Shown here in pieces: positions 21,588 to 32,100 of a stretch of DNA of 64,000 nucleotides. Under the pieces are notes generated by a model, which ran no database searches, was not told the DNA's origin, and saw nothing but the letters and a program-made list of their open reading frames with translations. Source of the DNA: Rugalucina vietnamica (Eukaryota > Mollusca > Bivalvia > Lucinida > Lucinidae); contig OZ024874.1 of assembly GCA_964017185.1 (NCBI GenBank), forward strand, positions 18,099,957 to 18,163,956, read 5' to 3'. The position numbers and the translations under genes are program-made. Numbering within the stretch: position 1 is the stretch's first letter; each line of letters opens with the position of its first letter.

Positions 21588-21640
21588 ATGACGTGACGTA
21601 ATGACGTCATTTAAGATTTTGACGTCATATGCTTTAGCGC
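21588..21640. promoter_or_regulatory. Second CRE-like cluster
   Basis: Five overlapping or adjacent GACGT words occur in about 50 bases, including TGACGTCATT and TTGACGTCAT. Confidence 0.4.
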
Positions 21641-21680
21641 GCAACGTTACAATGACTACATGCAATATAATAAAAAGAAA

Positions 21681-21831
21681 ATTCAAGTTTTTGTCGTGAA
21701 TATGAGTTTTATTTCATCTCGTGAAGTGAAAAATTATATATTTCATTCGTGCCTTCGGCACTCATGAAATATAAAATTTTTTTCACTTCACTCAATGAAA
21801 TAAAACTCATATTCACTCCAAAAACTTGAAT
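21681..21831. repeat. Hairpin H2 (151 nt, TC/TC steps, TTC loop)
   Basis: ATTCAAGTTTTTG pairs with CAAAAACTTGAAT; then TC/TC; then GTGAATATGAGTTTTATTTC pairs with its complement; then a step containing TC/TC; then GTGAAGTGAAAAA pairs with TTTTTTTCACTTCAC; then TATTTCAT/ATGAAATA; then TC/TC; then GTGCC/GGCAC closed by TTC (GAA on minus). On the minus strand it is preceded by ATAGAGGATATT and followed by AATTTTCTTTTTATTATAT. Confidence 0.9.
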
Positions 21832-22002
21832 ATCCTCTATATATCATTTGGTCACATACTTTTTATTATAATTTAAAATAATGGTTCATCCGGAATGCTG
21901 TGTCCTATTTAGCTCAATTAAACTTTTAATCACCTATACATTTGAATGTTTGTCTAGTTAATTTTCCGTACCGGCAAATTCAGTGCAAGATGGCGACAAT
22001 CA

Positions 22003-22052
22003 GGGGCCAGTTGTTCAAAACTTCGTTAGCTTAATGCCATCGTTAAGACCTC
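22003..22052 (+). repeat. One end of the foldback family seen whole at 46208
   Basis: CAGGGGCCAGTTGTTCAAAAC then TTCGTTAGCTTAA and ATCGTTAAG match, as reverse complement, the right end of the 46208-46450 insertion. Confidence 0.55.
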
Positions 22053-22106
22053 AACTTGTTAAGTAAATGCCGACTACATAAGCAAATACAATGTTATTTT
22101 TTGTTG

Positions 22107-22107
<1 letters not shown>

Positions 22108-22152
<45 letters not shown>

Positions 22153-22177
22153 AATAATAAAAATAATAATAATAATG

Positions 22178-22232
<55 letters not shown>
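22108..22232 (+). repeat. (AAT)n microsatellite, interrupted
   Basis: About 40 AAT units with interruptions near 22150-22180. Confidence 0.95.
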
Positions 22233-22237
<5 letters not shown>

Positions 22238-22492
22238 GGTTATCGACAATTTACCCCCGATACCCGGGCATTTTTAGAATTGTATAGTAAAATGGTTCTG
22301 AAATGTAATCTTAGACGTGTAATTGTTTATTTTGCTTACAACTGTCATTTTTTTATATTCTACAAACTATAACGACAAAGTCAATTTCGATCATCATGGT
22401 TTTTTCTGCCCACAGTTTAAGGGAGATAACCCAAGCAATACAGGTAATGTTGAAGTATCTTTGACACAATGCGCATGCGCACGAGAAACCCC

Positions 22493-23135
22493 AGCTTGCC
22501 GATGAGAAACCACGGATAGTGATTACTATCCTAAGTTTCTCACATAAACCTAGGATTCCCAATAATAAACCTATGTTTTTTTACTTAATGTGCATTTGGC
22601 GCATTAAATGATCCAGAAACTACGGATTTAAAGTACTACCCCGGGTTTCTGACCGCTTCATTGAGAAACCTATGATAGCCGATGAGAAACCCTGGTTTAC
22701 CGATGAGAAACCACGGATAGTGATTTACTATCCTAGGTTTCTCGCATAAACCTATGATTCCCGATCACAAACCTAAGTTTCTCGACTTATTGTGCAAACG
22801 GCGTGCGGTAAACCACGGTTTGTGACAGAAACCACGGATAGTAAAATTGAAACCTATGATAGTAAATTAAAAGACTAGGTTTTCAATTGAAACCTATGAT
22901 TCTCGACTTATTGTGCATTTGGCGCATTAAATGATCGGGAAACTATGGTTTTTAAGTACTATCCCGGGTTTCTGACTGCTTCATTGAGAATCCTACGATA
23001 GCCGATGAGACTGAAACCCTGGTTTACCGATGAGAAACCACGGATAGTGATTTACTATCCTAGGTTTCTCGCGTAAACCTAGGATTCCCGATCATAAACC
23101 TAAGTTTCTCGACTTATTGTGCAAACGGCTTGCCA
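22493..23135 (-). repeat. Right arm of the 3.13 kb palindrome
   Basis: Read on the minus strand this arm repeats the left arm in the same order. From the tip it runs through GATCGGGAATC, GAGAAACCTAGGATAGT, the CAGTCAGAAACCCGGG block and the AATGCGCCAAATGCACAA block into a second unit. A further diverged unit lies at 22493-22620 that has no exact partner in the left arm. Confidence 0.85.
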
Positions 23136-23276
23136 TATTTGGGTATGCCTGATAGGACTGGTATTTTTTTGGGGTGGTCTGCAAATCTCAGTAATTTTTT
23201 GGGTTTGGGGGTAGAAGCTGGGGCCTCGCCTATCCACAAAAAATGAGAGTACCCCCCCCCCCCCTGGGCACAGTCC

Positions 23277-23826
23277 CTGGTGAAGTAGTTCCTCATTTAG
23301 TCTGCAAGTTACAGGTTCAATCCAAAGTGAGCTGTGTCAAACTCATTTAATTCCTAAGACAGAGACAAAAATGTGATTTGACATAAAATATAATAATATA
23401 ATAAAATGCCTTTCAGGGATTTTCCTGGGCTGATTTTGGGGCCCATTATGGGCCCCTTTCCCAATTGAAAAAATGTGTAAAATTTCCCAATTTTCAGGTA
23501 AAAAATCCCAAAATAATAAATAAATCCTTGTACATTTGTTGTGGATACGTAGATCATAGCCTCAAACTATTTTTTTTCGGAGAAATATCCTCAAATTAAC
23601 ACCAAATATGCATATTATCCCCTGTTCTGTTTTGTATCCATTTTCCCAATTTGACTGATATACGTATTATTTTTCCCATAATCATTGGTCCCGGCTCCCT
23701 GTTTTGAAAAGGTAGGAAAATCCCTGCCTTTGGCTTGTGAACTGTGCTTGTGAACTATTCAGATTCAGATGTGCAAAAAGTCGCTGAAAACAGAGATGCT
23801 TGTGACCATTTTACGAGATAGCTGCA
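23277..23826. other. No gene seen
   Basis: AT-rich sequence with GGGCCCATTATGGGCCCC near 23439. No feature recognised. Confidence 0.35.
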
Positions 23827-24567
23827 GATTAAATCGGGTCCGTCGAATTACCGCAAACCACCACAAACCACCGCAAACCACCCCAAACCACCGCAAACCA
23901 CCGCAAACCACTTTTTTTTCTATATATAAAACTCAAGAAAGGGGTTGGGGTGGTGTGTAGGTGGACCACAAACCACTTTTTCACCGTAATGACTATGGTA
24001 TGGTTGGGATATGGCGTGTAAGTGAACCACAAACCAATTTCAACACACATCAATGATGGCATATACGACACCATTAAACTACCGCAAACCACTTCAAAAC
24101 CTACCACAAAAAACTTTTTAAATGTATTAAAATGTAGAATATGAAATCAAAATATGTTTTAGAATAATTTAATTGGTCATTAGGCATTGATATTCCATCT
24201 TAAACCATCGCAAACCACTTTGAAATAGTATTTACAGGTATCACAGACACGACGGTATAAGGTTGATGCATGCAATAGCTATCTGAAGCCAAAAAAGCAA
24301 GTCGCCCTGTCACGTTGGCCTAAAGATAAGGTTTTATATATACCAATATATATACAACTTTAGCCTTAGTTTCCAGCTGGCACCCCCGCTGGCACCGCGC
24401 ATTAAATGCGACTCGGGGAGGTGCGACTAGGACTTGCTACCACATTAAGCAAGTACCCTACACATTATGTCAATATATGACTAGCGTATATGCAGAAAGT
24501 ATGTGGTGGCCATTTACCAGACGTATAGTTTTTTTTTTCTTTATTGTTCATTTTTTAAACAAAAAAG

Positions 24568-24970
24568 ATAATAATACATTTATATACACAACATGTGAAC
24601 ATTTCCGTAGATAGTACGAAGATTTTTATCTCTAAATCTGAAAATCTGTGCAGCCTAGTTTGTCTGGTTCGGTACAAAGGCTCAAAAAATAAAACATATA
24701 TGCATACACAACATGTGAACATTTCCATAGATGAAGATTTTTATTTTTAAATCTGAAATTTCAAGCTGCTCATCTGTGCCGCCTGGTTTGTGTCTGACTT
24801 GGTCGGAATCCAATAAAATTGGTTTTCTAACTAATACAAAGGCTCAAATAATAAAACATATATAGACACAACATGTGAGCATTTCCATAGACAGAACGAA
24901 GGTTTTTCTTACATTGCAACCTGCTCACTTATCTGTGCACCCTAGTTTGTGTCTGACTTGTTCGGATTCT
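24568..24970 (+). repeat. Three tandem ~120-160 bp units
   Basis: Units begin near 24568, 24688 and 24851 with ATACACAACATGTGAACATT-like text. Each ends with TGTGTCTGACTTGTTCGG-like words and a GGCTCAAAT that resemble the right part of MITE family A. The array may have grown from a MITE A fragment plus flank. Confidence 0.7.
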
Positions 24971-25208
24971 ACCATGTGTGTGAACATATCCGTACTAAGA
25001 TTTCAAAATTCAGCAAAATATCTAAGGGTACTTTCAAGTGTAACTAATACATGTATACATATACATTGGAAACATTTCATTGAATCATCCTGCACAACTA
25101 TGCAAACATCGTCCGTTAATGAGCAGCAAACAAAATTCTATGGATTGGAATATCATCTTTACTCAAATAATTAATATGCCGGCAATATACCATAGCTAAT
25201 CAACTTCC

Positions 25209-25335
25209 CATTACGAAAACATGCCCATGCAATATACAGAGATTTTTAGAGTTGTAAAAAATGAAAATTTTCAGCCGAAAATTTTTGCTACTTTTCTTAT
25301 TTTTGCTCAAAACATAGATTGTGGGTACACATGAA
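25209..25335 (+). mobile_element. MITE family B, half copy
   Basis: CATTACGAAAACATGCCCATG, then CTTATTTTTGCTCAAAACAT and TTGTGGGTACACATG. It stops at the centre, so the other half is absent. Confidence 0.65.
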
Positions 25336-25939
25336 GCAATCTGTTTAAAGCCATTGGATAGTTGTAGTCACCGCCACCAACTTCAGCTGAAAAGCAAGCA
25401 TTACACTCGTATGTCACATTAGGCACATTGAAATGAGACAAATATTCAGATGGAAAGTTCTCACAGTCTGTGTGATACCATTGCTTACAAGAGTCACAAC
25501 ATATAGAATTAGTATTCCCACAGTTTTTACGACCAGAAAGCTGACTTTGCAGTCACTGTTATTTTACGTTTTCCCATTATGGCATTCAATTTTTAATATC
25601 TACGACTATCATAATGACGTCCTGAATGATTCCAAACCAAAATTTTCAAGTTTAAATATTAAAGAATAGGCGGGCTGCTACTTTGAAGTCCAGGACCGGA
25701 TCCAGACTTTGGTCTCCTGGGGGGCACAGCCCAGCATGAAGGCACTGGACGCCAATTAATTAAATCAGAAAAGATACAATAAATTAAGAAACTAGGGTAA
25801 TATCACTGCAGGTGATTAAGATATTGTTAACAGCAGGAATCATGACCAAAAGGCTGATTATTGACATCTGGCAGTAATAATTGTGCCGGTGATACACATT
25901 TTTTCCTAATTTTGTGCAAAATATTTTTTGCATGGTGTT

Positions 25940-25983
25940 TTGGTGGGGGTGGGGGGGGGGGGGGGGGGGGTTGGGGGAGGCAC
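25940..25983 (+). repeat. Long G tract
   Basis: GGTGGGGGTGG followed by about 19 uninterrupted G and a further GGGGGAGG. On either strand this could form a G-quadruplex. It is also a likely place for assembly error. Confidence 0.85.
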
Positions 25984-26210
25984 GCGTGTTTGGGTTATCA
26001 GAATGCATGTTTGATTATTACTTGCGTAACTTTCGTTTTTGTAATCTCTTTGTTCACTGACGGTGGAATATGGTATACTGGTATACTAAAAAAAATGTTT
26101 CCGTTAAGTTCTTCATAAAATACAAAATTAAAAATGGCATGAATTTCTTATTTCTGGTCTTTAAATCGAATTTGGCTTTAAATCGAGTAAGGCATAGGTA
26201 AATATATATA

Positions 26211-26487
26211 TCACCAGGAAAACATGTCCGTGTAATGTATACTCCCTTGAACCCCACTTTTATATAGCAAAACTGGGTTATATAGGGGTATATACATTTT
26301 TCTTATTTTTGCTCCAAAACATAAATAGTGGGTACTCGCTAGAACCGCCTCGCCGAGGCGGTTCTAAAATGTACCCACAATTTGTGTTTTGAGCAAAAAT
26401 AAGAAAATTATCACAATTTTCTAGCTGACAATTTTCATTTAAAGTTCAAAAAATCTCGTTTTATTACATGGGCAAGTTTTCGTAATG
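26211..26487 (+). mobile_element. MITE family B copy, complete
   Basis: TCACCAGGAAAACATGTCCG at the left and GGGCAAGTTTTCGTAATG at the right. The centre is a near-perfect palindrome GAACCGCCTCGCCGAGGCGG inside GTGGGTACTCG...TGTACCCAC. It is nested inside the 23836-27732 element. Confidence 0.8.
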
Positions 26488-26597
26488 TAAATGTGACCAG
26501 TTCACCCATGGCCCTTTGACTATTTTGATAAGATTGCACTGTTACAATCGATAGAAAGAATGTCAACCTTTTCCACGTTTTGTAAGGTTTATCTCCA

Positions 26598-26955
26598 GTG
26601 TACAATGAGTCTAATGGCTTTGTTAAGATCGGCGAGAATGATATGATGCACAACAATAATCACCAACTGATGTATCCTCTCATGGGTATCATCGACGAGT
26701 TTCGACGGCAAGGCGTACGACGAGTGGTGTTTGGTTGTATATTTCTCCGACACGACCGACAGTACAACAAACGAGCTAAGCGCCTCAACAAGATTCTACA
26801 TGTAAAATTAAGAGACAATATCTGTGGGACCATGGCCAAGAGCTAATCAACACCGACATCATATCAACAAAATTGGGGTTCATCTCTGTCGAGCAGCTGA
26901 AGCATTGCTGGCATACAGTTTTGCTGATGCTCTTTGCTATTTAGCAAATGCTTAG
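26598..26955 (+). pseudogene. Decayed coding fragment, possibly SGNH-hydrolase-like
   Basis: An open stretch reads PLMGIIDEFRRQGVRRVVFG then RHDRQYNKRAKRLNKIL. After a stop (26844-26846) the +1 frame continues NKIGVHLCRAAEALLAYSFA to a stop at 26953-26955. The spacing of a GVRRVVFG strand, a HDRQYN..RAxxLN helix and a GVHL block resembles SGNH/GDSL-type domains found in some mobile-element proteins. The resemblance is weak and from memory. It is broken by at least one frameshift. It sits inside the minisatellite-armed element and could be its remnant cargo. Confidence 0.3.
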
Positions 26956-27790
26956 CCATGTACGATCATGGTTCTAAAAATTTTAGTCCTTTTCAGGACT
27001 ACCATATAATTCTGAAAGAAACCTTATAAATGTTAACCCTATTGCCACCTATTCATACACGTGAATGTAAAATGCGATCCTTAATACTAACCTTTTCTAT
27101 ATGAAAGAAACCTAATAATGCTATACAGAATGCCCATTTGAGTATAATGAGTGGCGATCCAAGATTCAAACCATGGGACGCCCGGCACCTTCGATCGACT
27201 GTTTCGAGGTATGGACCCCAGTCGCATATGGCCGCAGCGGTCAGCTAACACGTATTAGCCCACCCAAGTCATTGTAATTACATGTCTATTGATATCTATA
27301 TGTTGAAAAAGTGGTTTGTGGTACGCTAGTTAACGCGTTATATCTGCCTCTGTTCTGACCATGGCGAAAAAGTGGTTTGCGAATCTCTAGTGCATCACAT
27401 CCCACACTATAGTCTTACATTAAAATGTTGTTCTTTTTTGTTTTGTATGTTGAAAAAGGTGGTTTGGAGTGACACTACCGCATCATGTCCTACCGCAAAC
27501 CACTTCGTATGCCACCATTGTTGTGTGCTAAAAGTGGTTTGTGGTTCACTTGCAAGCCATATCCCACCTATACCATGGTTATTATGATGAAAAAGTGGTT
27601 TGTGGCACTTACACACCACCCTCAACCCCTTTCTTGAGTTTTATATACAGAAAAAAGTGGTTTGCGGTGGTTTGCGGTGGTTTGGGGTGGTTTGCGGTGG
27701 TTTGTGGTGGTTTGCGGTAATTCGATGGACCGGATTAAATCTGTGAGTATGAGGATGGAATATTGACCTATGTATGGCTCGTAACATTTT

Positions 27791-27814
27791 TTCGGCTCGT
27801 CTCGACGAGCCGAA
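27791..27814. repeat. Perfect 10-bp-arm hairpin
   Basis: TTCGGCTCGT pairs with ACGAGCCGAA around CTCG, just outside the 23836-27732 element. Confidence 0.85.
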
Positions 27815-28127
27815 TATACGATAGGATTTTGGCTGGGAACCTACGAAAAATACCGAACACTCCGCATGACTACACAGGCTGGTTTCCGATCTACACTAAT
27901 TAGTAATCCGGTAAGCCGAAAACATGTGATGTTTTAAACGTTAGCAGTGATTGGTTTAATGAAATCCAGCCAATCATCATTTTTCTTTTAAGCAAAGTTC
28001 GGATGTAGACCATTTTGCGTATGCTGATATCGGGGCCGTAAGGGTCGACTAATTACCAAACAGGAAATCCAGGAAGCAGGTCATCTCTGCCTTTTTACTT
28101 TTCGGTCTTACCAAGTCCACTCGGCCT

Positions 28128-28262
28128 TTTTTCTTTTTTAATTCAATTTTATGTCCCTTTTAAGATAATTTCAGCTCATATAAGTGGGTGGTACGAAAAC
28201 GGGAGGTCCACAAGAAAAACCATCTGGCAAACGCAAGCAGAAGGTCTCGCACCGTGATGAAA
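28128..28262 (-). mobile_element. Partial tRNA-derived SINE (body and tail only)
   Basis: T-rich start, then ATTTCAGCTCATATAAGTGG, AAAACGGGAG and ACGCAAGCAGAAGG, as in the SINEs at 17871 and 50791. The A and B boxes are missing. Confidence 0.65.
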
Positions 28263-28509
28263 GGGACCCTACTTTCTCTGACACAATTCACACCAAGTAA
28301 ACCATGTACACGACTTCCATACATTGGACCGTGTCTGTTCGCCTCCGAAACACCTCTAATTTCTATAGCTATATCATTGCAAGCAGTACTGTGGCTTATG
28401 CCTACTTAATGACTGATTAGTGTGGGTCGGAAATCAACATATTTTTTATCCCACTTGTCCATTATGTTTATGCACACAGAGCCGTTTCTAGCCTATAAAA
28501 GTGTAACGG

Positions 28510-28510
<1 letters not shown>
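28263..28510. other. No gene seen
   Basis: Short chance frames only. Confidence 0.35.

Positions 28511-28590
<80 letters not shown>
28511..28590 (+). repeat. (CT)n-(CA)n compound microsatellite
   Basis: About 22 CT units run straight into about 18 CA units. It lies about 80 bases beyond the 3' end of the LINE. Confidence 0.95.
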
Positions 28591-28591
<1 letters not shown>

Positions 28592-28670
28592 TTACTTTAC
28601 GACTTATTCTCATGAGATCAGTGTGAGAGTAATCTTGAGCTCATGCACATCAAAATAAGAAATTTGTTTT

Positions 28671-29110
28671 CTCAAGATTTCAAGATTTTATTAAGGATCG
28701 AGACCCCTAACCGAGGTATAGATCCAACTGCAAACATATATATATATGAAACAATAACACAGAAATACATCGAAGAAAGCTTCAAAGAAGACTAGCACAA
28801 TTTAACGACAATCGGAGCCGCATGAGATGTAATATGAATTAATATCACTATGCATGAATCAGACCTACTGGTATCTCGTATCCATCTAGCCAGGACATAT
28901 AAATAGCTGAAAAGAACAGTTCTCTCTTCCCCTAAAAACAAATAGACATCCAGGACGGCACCAGCGGACAGATTTGTCAACCGATCCCGTCCCAAATGTC
29001 CCCATCTGCACATGCAGCAGGAGTCAAGAAAAGACAAATGCTCCACCATTTATAACTGATACCAGGAGCTCTGTACTGGTTCACTTAACTTTAAAAGAAA
29101 TGAAAATGTT
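28671..29110 (-). mobile_element. LINE 3' untranslated region and octamer tail
   Basis: Minus-strand sequence after the ORF2 stop, ending TAATAAAATCTTGAAATCTTG. The last bases repeat the octamer AAATCTTG instead of poly(A). Short repeated oligomers at the 3' end are known for CR1/L2-type LINEs. Confidence 0.7.
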
Positions 29111-32100
29111 TTATAAGTTGCTGTGTATCACCTTAAATGTAGCAAGTATCTCCTTGCAGAATTTACTGAGTTTAAATAAAGCAAATTTATCTTTACTGTT
29201 CATGACCTCATTAAAGAAGACCATATTAGGTTGGCGAGGCAGGCCTCTCGGAAGAAACATTCTCCTTTGCTCTTCAAAATAAGAGCATTCAAATAAGTAA
29301 TGATACTCGTCACCCAGTTTGTCTAACCTACATAGTTCACAAATCCTATCATCTCTCTCACTACCCCAAAATCTGCCTAGCTCAATGGGTAATTTGTGGT
29401 TCATACATCTAAAATGACAAAAAGCCATAGCTAAATCATCAGGAAGTAGATTAAAATATTGCTCAAAATTTAAATCTGTTTTATACATTCTGTAATTTAG
29501 GCATTTGGCTGTATTAAAAATTGAATCTTTCCAAGTAAGTTTATAACTCTCAAGAAGTTTTGATTTTACCAGCTGACCTAAATTCTGTGGCACAAGAATA
29601 GTATCTTGTGAATTCCAAAGATCAGCATAACCACTAGATACAAGACTGTCTTTAATGCTTAGAAGCCATTTAGAGTGAAAAAAGTCTCTTTGATGCATTG
29701 ATAACAAAATTTTGTATAGCCTATAAGCAATTTTGTCATGTTTTCCATTTACGATACGTTGCCAAAATCCAGCCATTCTTGATTTACATAGAATATTGAT
29801 GGGATACCGTCCTAATTCACCATATAACATAATATTTGGTGTAGATTTTTTAACATTCAAAATGATTTTGTAAAATTGGGTACATAACCTTTCCAATATA
29901 TCAGTATTTTCAAACCCAGTTACTTCCGAGCCATAAAGCAGAATAGGCATAACCATACTATCAAAAAGTTGTAATTGAAGGTCAACGGGTAAATGTAATT
30001 TACGAGATTTTCTTAACACAGAAAACATAGCTTTTCTAGCCTGGTCTGCAAGCCTTTGATTATTCTTAACAAAACGACCATTATAGGAAAAAAGTGCACC
30101 CAAGTACACAAAACCATCCTCAATATCTAATTGCTGTCCATTATAAGTAAAAACCAAATTATGCTCAAATTTCCTATTACAAAATATTGTAACCTTAGTT
30201 TTTGTTGGATTAACTTCCAAATCCCAAGATTTACAATAGAGATACATGGCATTCAATGCTGCCTGCAATTCTTCCTTTGATTCAGCAAAAATAACTGTAT
30301 CGTCCGCATAGAGTAAAATGTACAGTTTAAATAGTACTTCAATTTCATCATTGCTGAGTAAAATTTTCGACATTTCCTTAATATCGTTCAAGCCACTATA
30401 TGCATGTGAGATAAATTCTGATAGGTCATTAAGGAACAAAGAAAATAAAATTGGTGATAGGTTTTCACCTTGCCGTACTCCGACATTACTTACGAAAAAC
30501 TCGGATTTAGCGTGTCCCAGTCTAACGCAAGATTTGGCGTTAGCATATAAACTATGAATTACTTTAAACATTTTACCATCAATATGATGAGTTAGTAATT
30601 TCTGCCATAAAAGACTTCTATTAACAGAATCAAAAGCTTTTTTGTAGTCGATAAAAGCGCAAAACAATTTCTTGCCCCTAAAAAGATAAAGATCTATTAT
30701 ACATTTCAAGTTGAAAATGTGATCAGTGGTACCATACTTTTTACGAAATCCAGCTTGTTCTTCACATAGCAAGTTCATGTTTTCTAGATAATTATTTAGT
30801 CTATTATTCAAAACAGATGTAAAAAGCTTACCAAAGCAACTCAAAATAGTGATGCCTCTATAATTGTCAGGGTTAGCCTTGTCTCCCTTGTTTTTATAAA
30901 TTGGTGAAATCATACCCTGTGACCATTCATCAGGTATAATACCAGTGTTGAAAACAAGATTGAAAAATGTTGTAAAGAGAGTTAACATTTTAGTCTTGGA
31001 AGATTTTAGAAATTCATTAAGAATAAGGTCAGATGAACAGGCCTTGTTGAGCTTCAAATTGTTTAGACATTTCAAAACTTCCGCCTCAGAAATAACCGAG
31101 TTCAACTCAGAATTGTGCTCAGCCACCTCTGAAGGGTCGATTTGAAAGGATGGATCTGTATCATTTGTGTTTATCAAATTTAGCTTTTTAAAGTGCTCTG
31201 CAAAAGTCTCAAGAGACACTTTTTGTATTACTCCAGACCTTGAGTTATCTGCCTTGTTCAGCAAACTCCAATATGATTTAGGATCAGAGTGTTTTAAAGA
31301 ACGAAGTTTAGTGATGAAATCCTTTTTATACATGTTAAAATGCTTATTAATACATTTCTTGTAAGCTTTACTGGCATTGTGCACAAAATTATAGTTTTCA
31401 ACATTATTAACTCTATTTCTCAAATTTTTGGCTCTTTTATATTGGCTTCTTAGCCTATGACATTCATTGTTAAACCAAGGGCGTTGGACAGGTTTAGATT
31501 TTAATGAACGTATTATCTTAGTTGGCTGAAGTTTTATATCTTTAAGAAATCCAGCTTCATTAGCTGCTTCAGTCAAAATAGAAGAACATTCAGCATTCAA
31601 ATTGTTAATATCAACTGCTGTTATCTTATCTATGTCAAGTGCATCAATTCTATCTGAGAGCAATGTTATTTTGTCCATATTTAAATGTTCCACAAAAATT
31701 TGGGCTTCAGCACTATTCCATTTAGCTATGGTTACAGATCCAACTTCAGTTTGTTGTCTACCATGTAAAGCAATATCGTTACAAATAAGTGAAAAATGTA
31801 TACCACTATGAGCATCACTGATCATAGGATCAAACGGTAAAACTTCAAATTCTGATATAAATGTGAATAAGGATGGTGACAAGATTACATAATCTACTAC
31901 TGTGACACCTTTACAAGTTTTACAACCGAGAAGCCTGTCTCGCCCCAGTCTACCATTACCAATATATAAATCACATGTTTTGCATAACTCCAACAACCGT
32001 TTACCATAATTGTTAGTTTGCGATAAATCTGAATTATGACGTTCTGAGGGAAAACCCAATTCTTCTAGAGGGCAGGTGCCCAAGCCATCATCAATGACAT

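Larger units (their letters stand above)
20006..23135. mobile_element. 3.13 kb palindromic element with TA duplication
   Basis: TA flanks both ends (20004-20005, 23136-23137). The left end TGGCAAGCCGTTTGCACAAT is the exact reverse complement of the right end. The arms (20006-20690 and 22493-23135) remain nearly identical as inverted repeats for over 450 bases. They are built from units that open with CGTTTGCACAATAAGTCGAG. The AT-rich core (20691-22492) has no transposase but contains several separate hairpins, CRE-like sites and an AAT microsatellite. Confidence 0.85.
18798..23268. mobile_element. 4.47 kb inverted-repeat element, 8-bp target duplication
   Basis: CACAGTCC flanks both sides (18790-18797 and 23269-23276). 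Inside, CCCAGGGGGGGTACTCT faces AGAGTACCCCC...CTGGG, followed inward by GGCGAGGC/GCCTCGCC. Both subterminal arms are diverged TTTTTTGGGGT-plus-GCC units (18860-19020, 19965-20005, 23136-23215). No transposase is visible. An 8-bp duplication with CAGGG-like ends fits a hAT-type non-autonomous element; that assignment is an inference. The 3.13 kb palindrome at 20006-23135 is nested in it. Confidence 0.75.
23836..27732. mobile_element. 3.9 kb element with minisatellite arms, 9-bp target duplication
   Basis: GATTAAATC lies on both sides (23827-23835 and 27733-27741). The termini GGGTCCGTCGAATTACCGC and GCGGTAATTCGATGGACC are inverted. Each arm continues with about six tandem CCGCAAACCA-type decamers, then a matching AACTCAAGAAAGGGGTTG/CAACCCCTTTCTTGAGTT block. 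Further AAACCACTTTTT words occur to about 24250 at the left and from about 27305 at the right. The interior holds a tandem block, a MITE B copy and a decayed coding fragment, but no transposase that I can identify. Confidence 0.8.

Noticed and set aside
22091..22372. 93-codon frame rich in Asn and Ile
   Set aside because: It is a translation of the AAT microsatellite.
23829..24107. 92-codon frame rich in Trp, Val and Gly on the minus strand
   Set aside because: It is a translation of the CCGCAAACCA minisatellite arm.
28422..28658. Frame with Leu-Ser and Thr-His repeats
   Set aside because: It is a translation of the CT/CA compound microsatellite.
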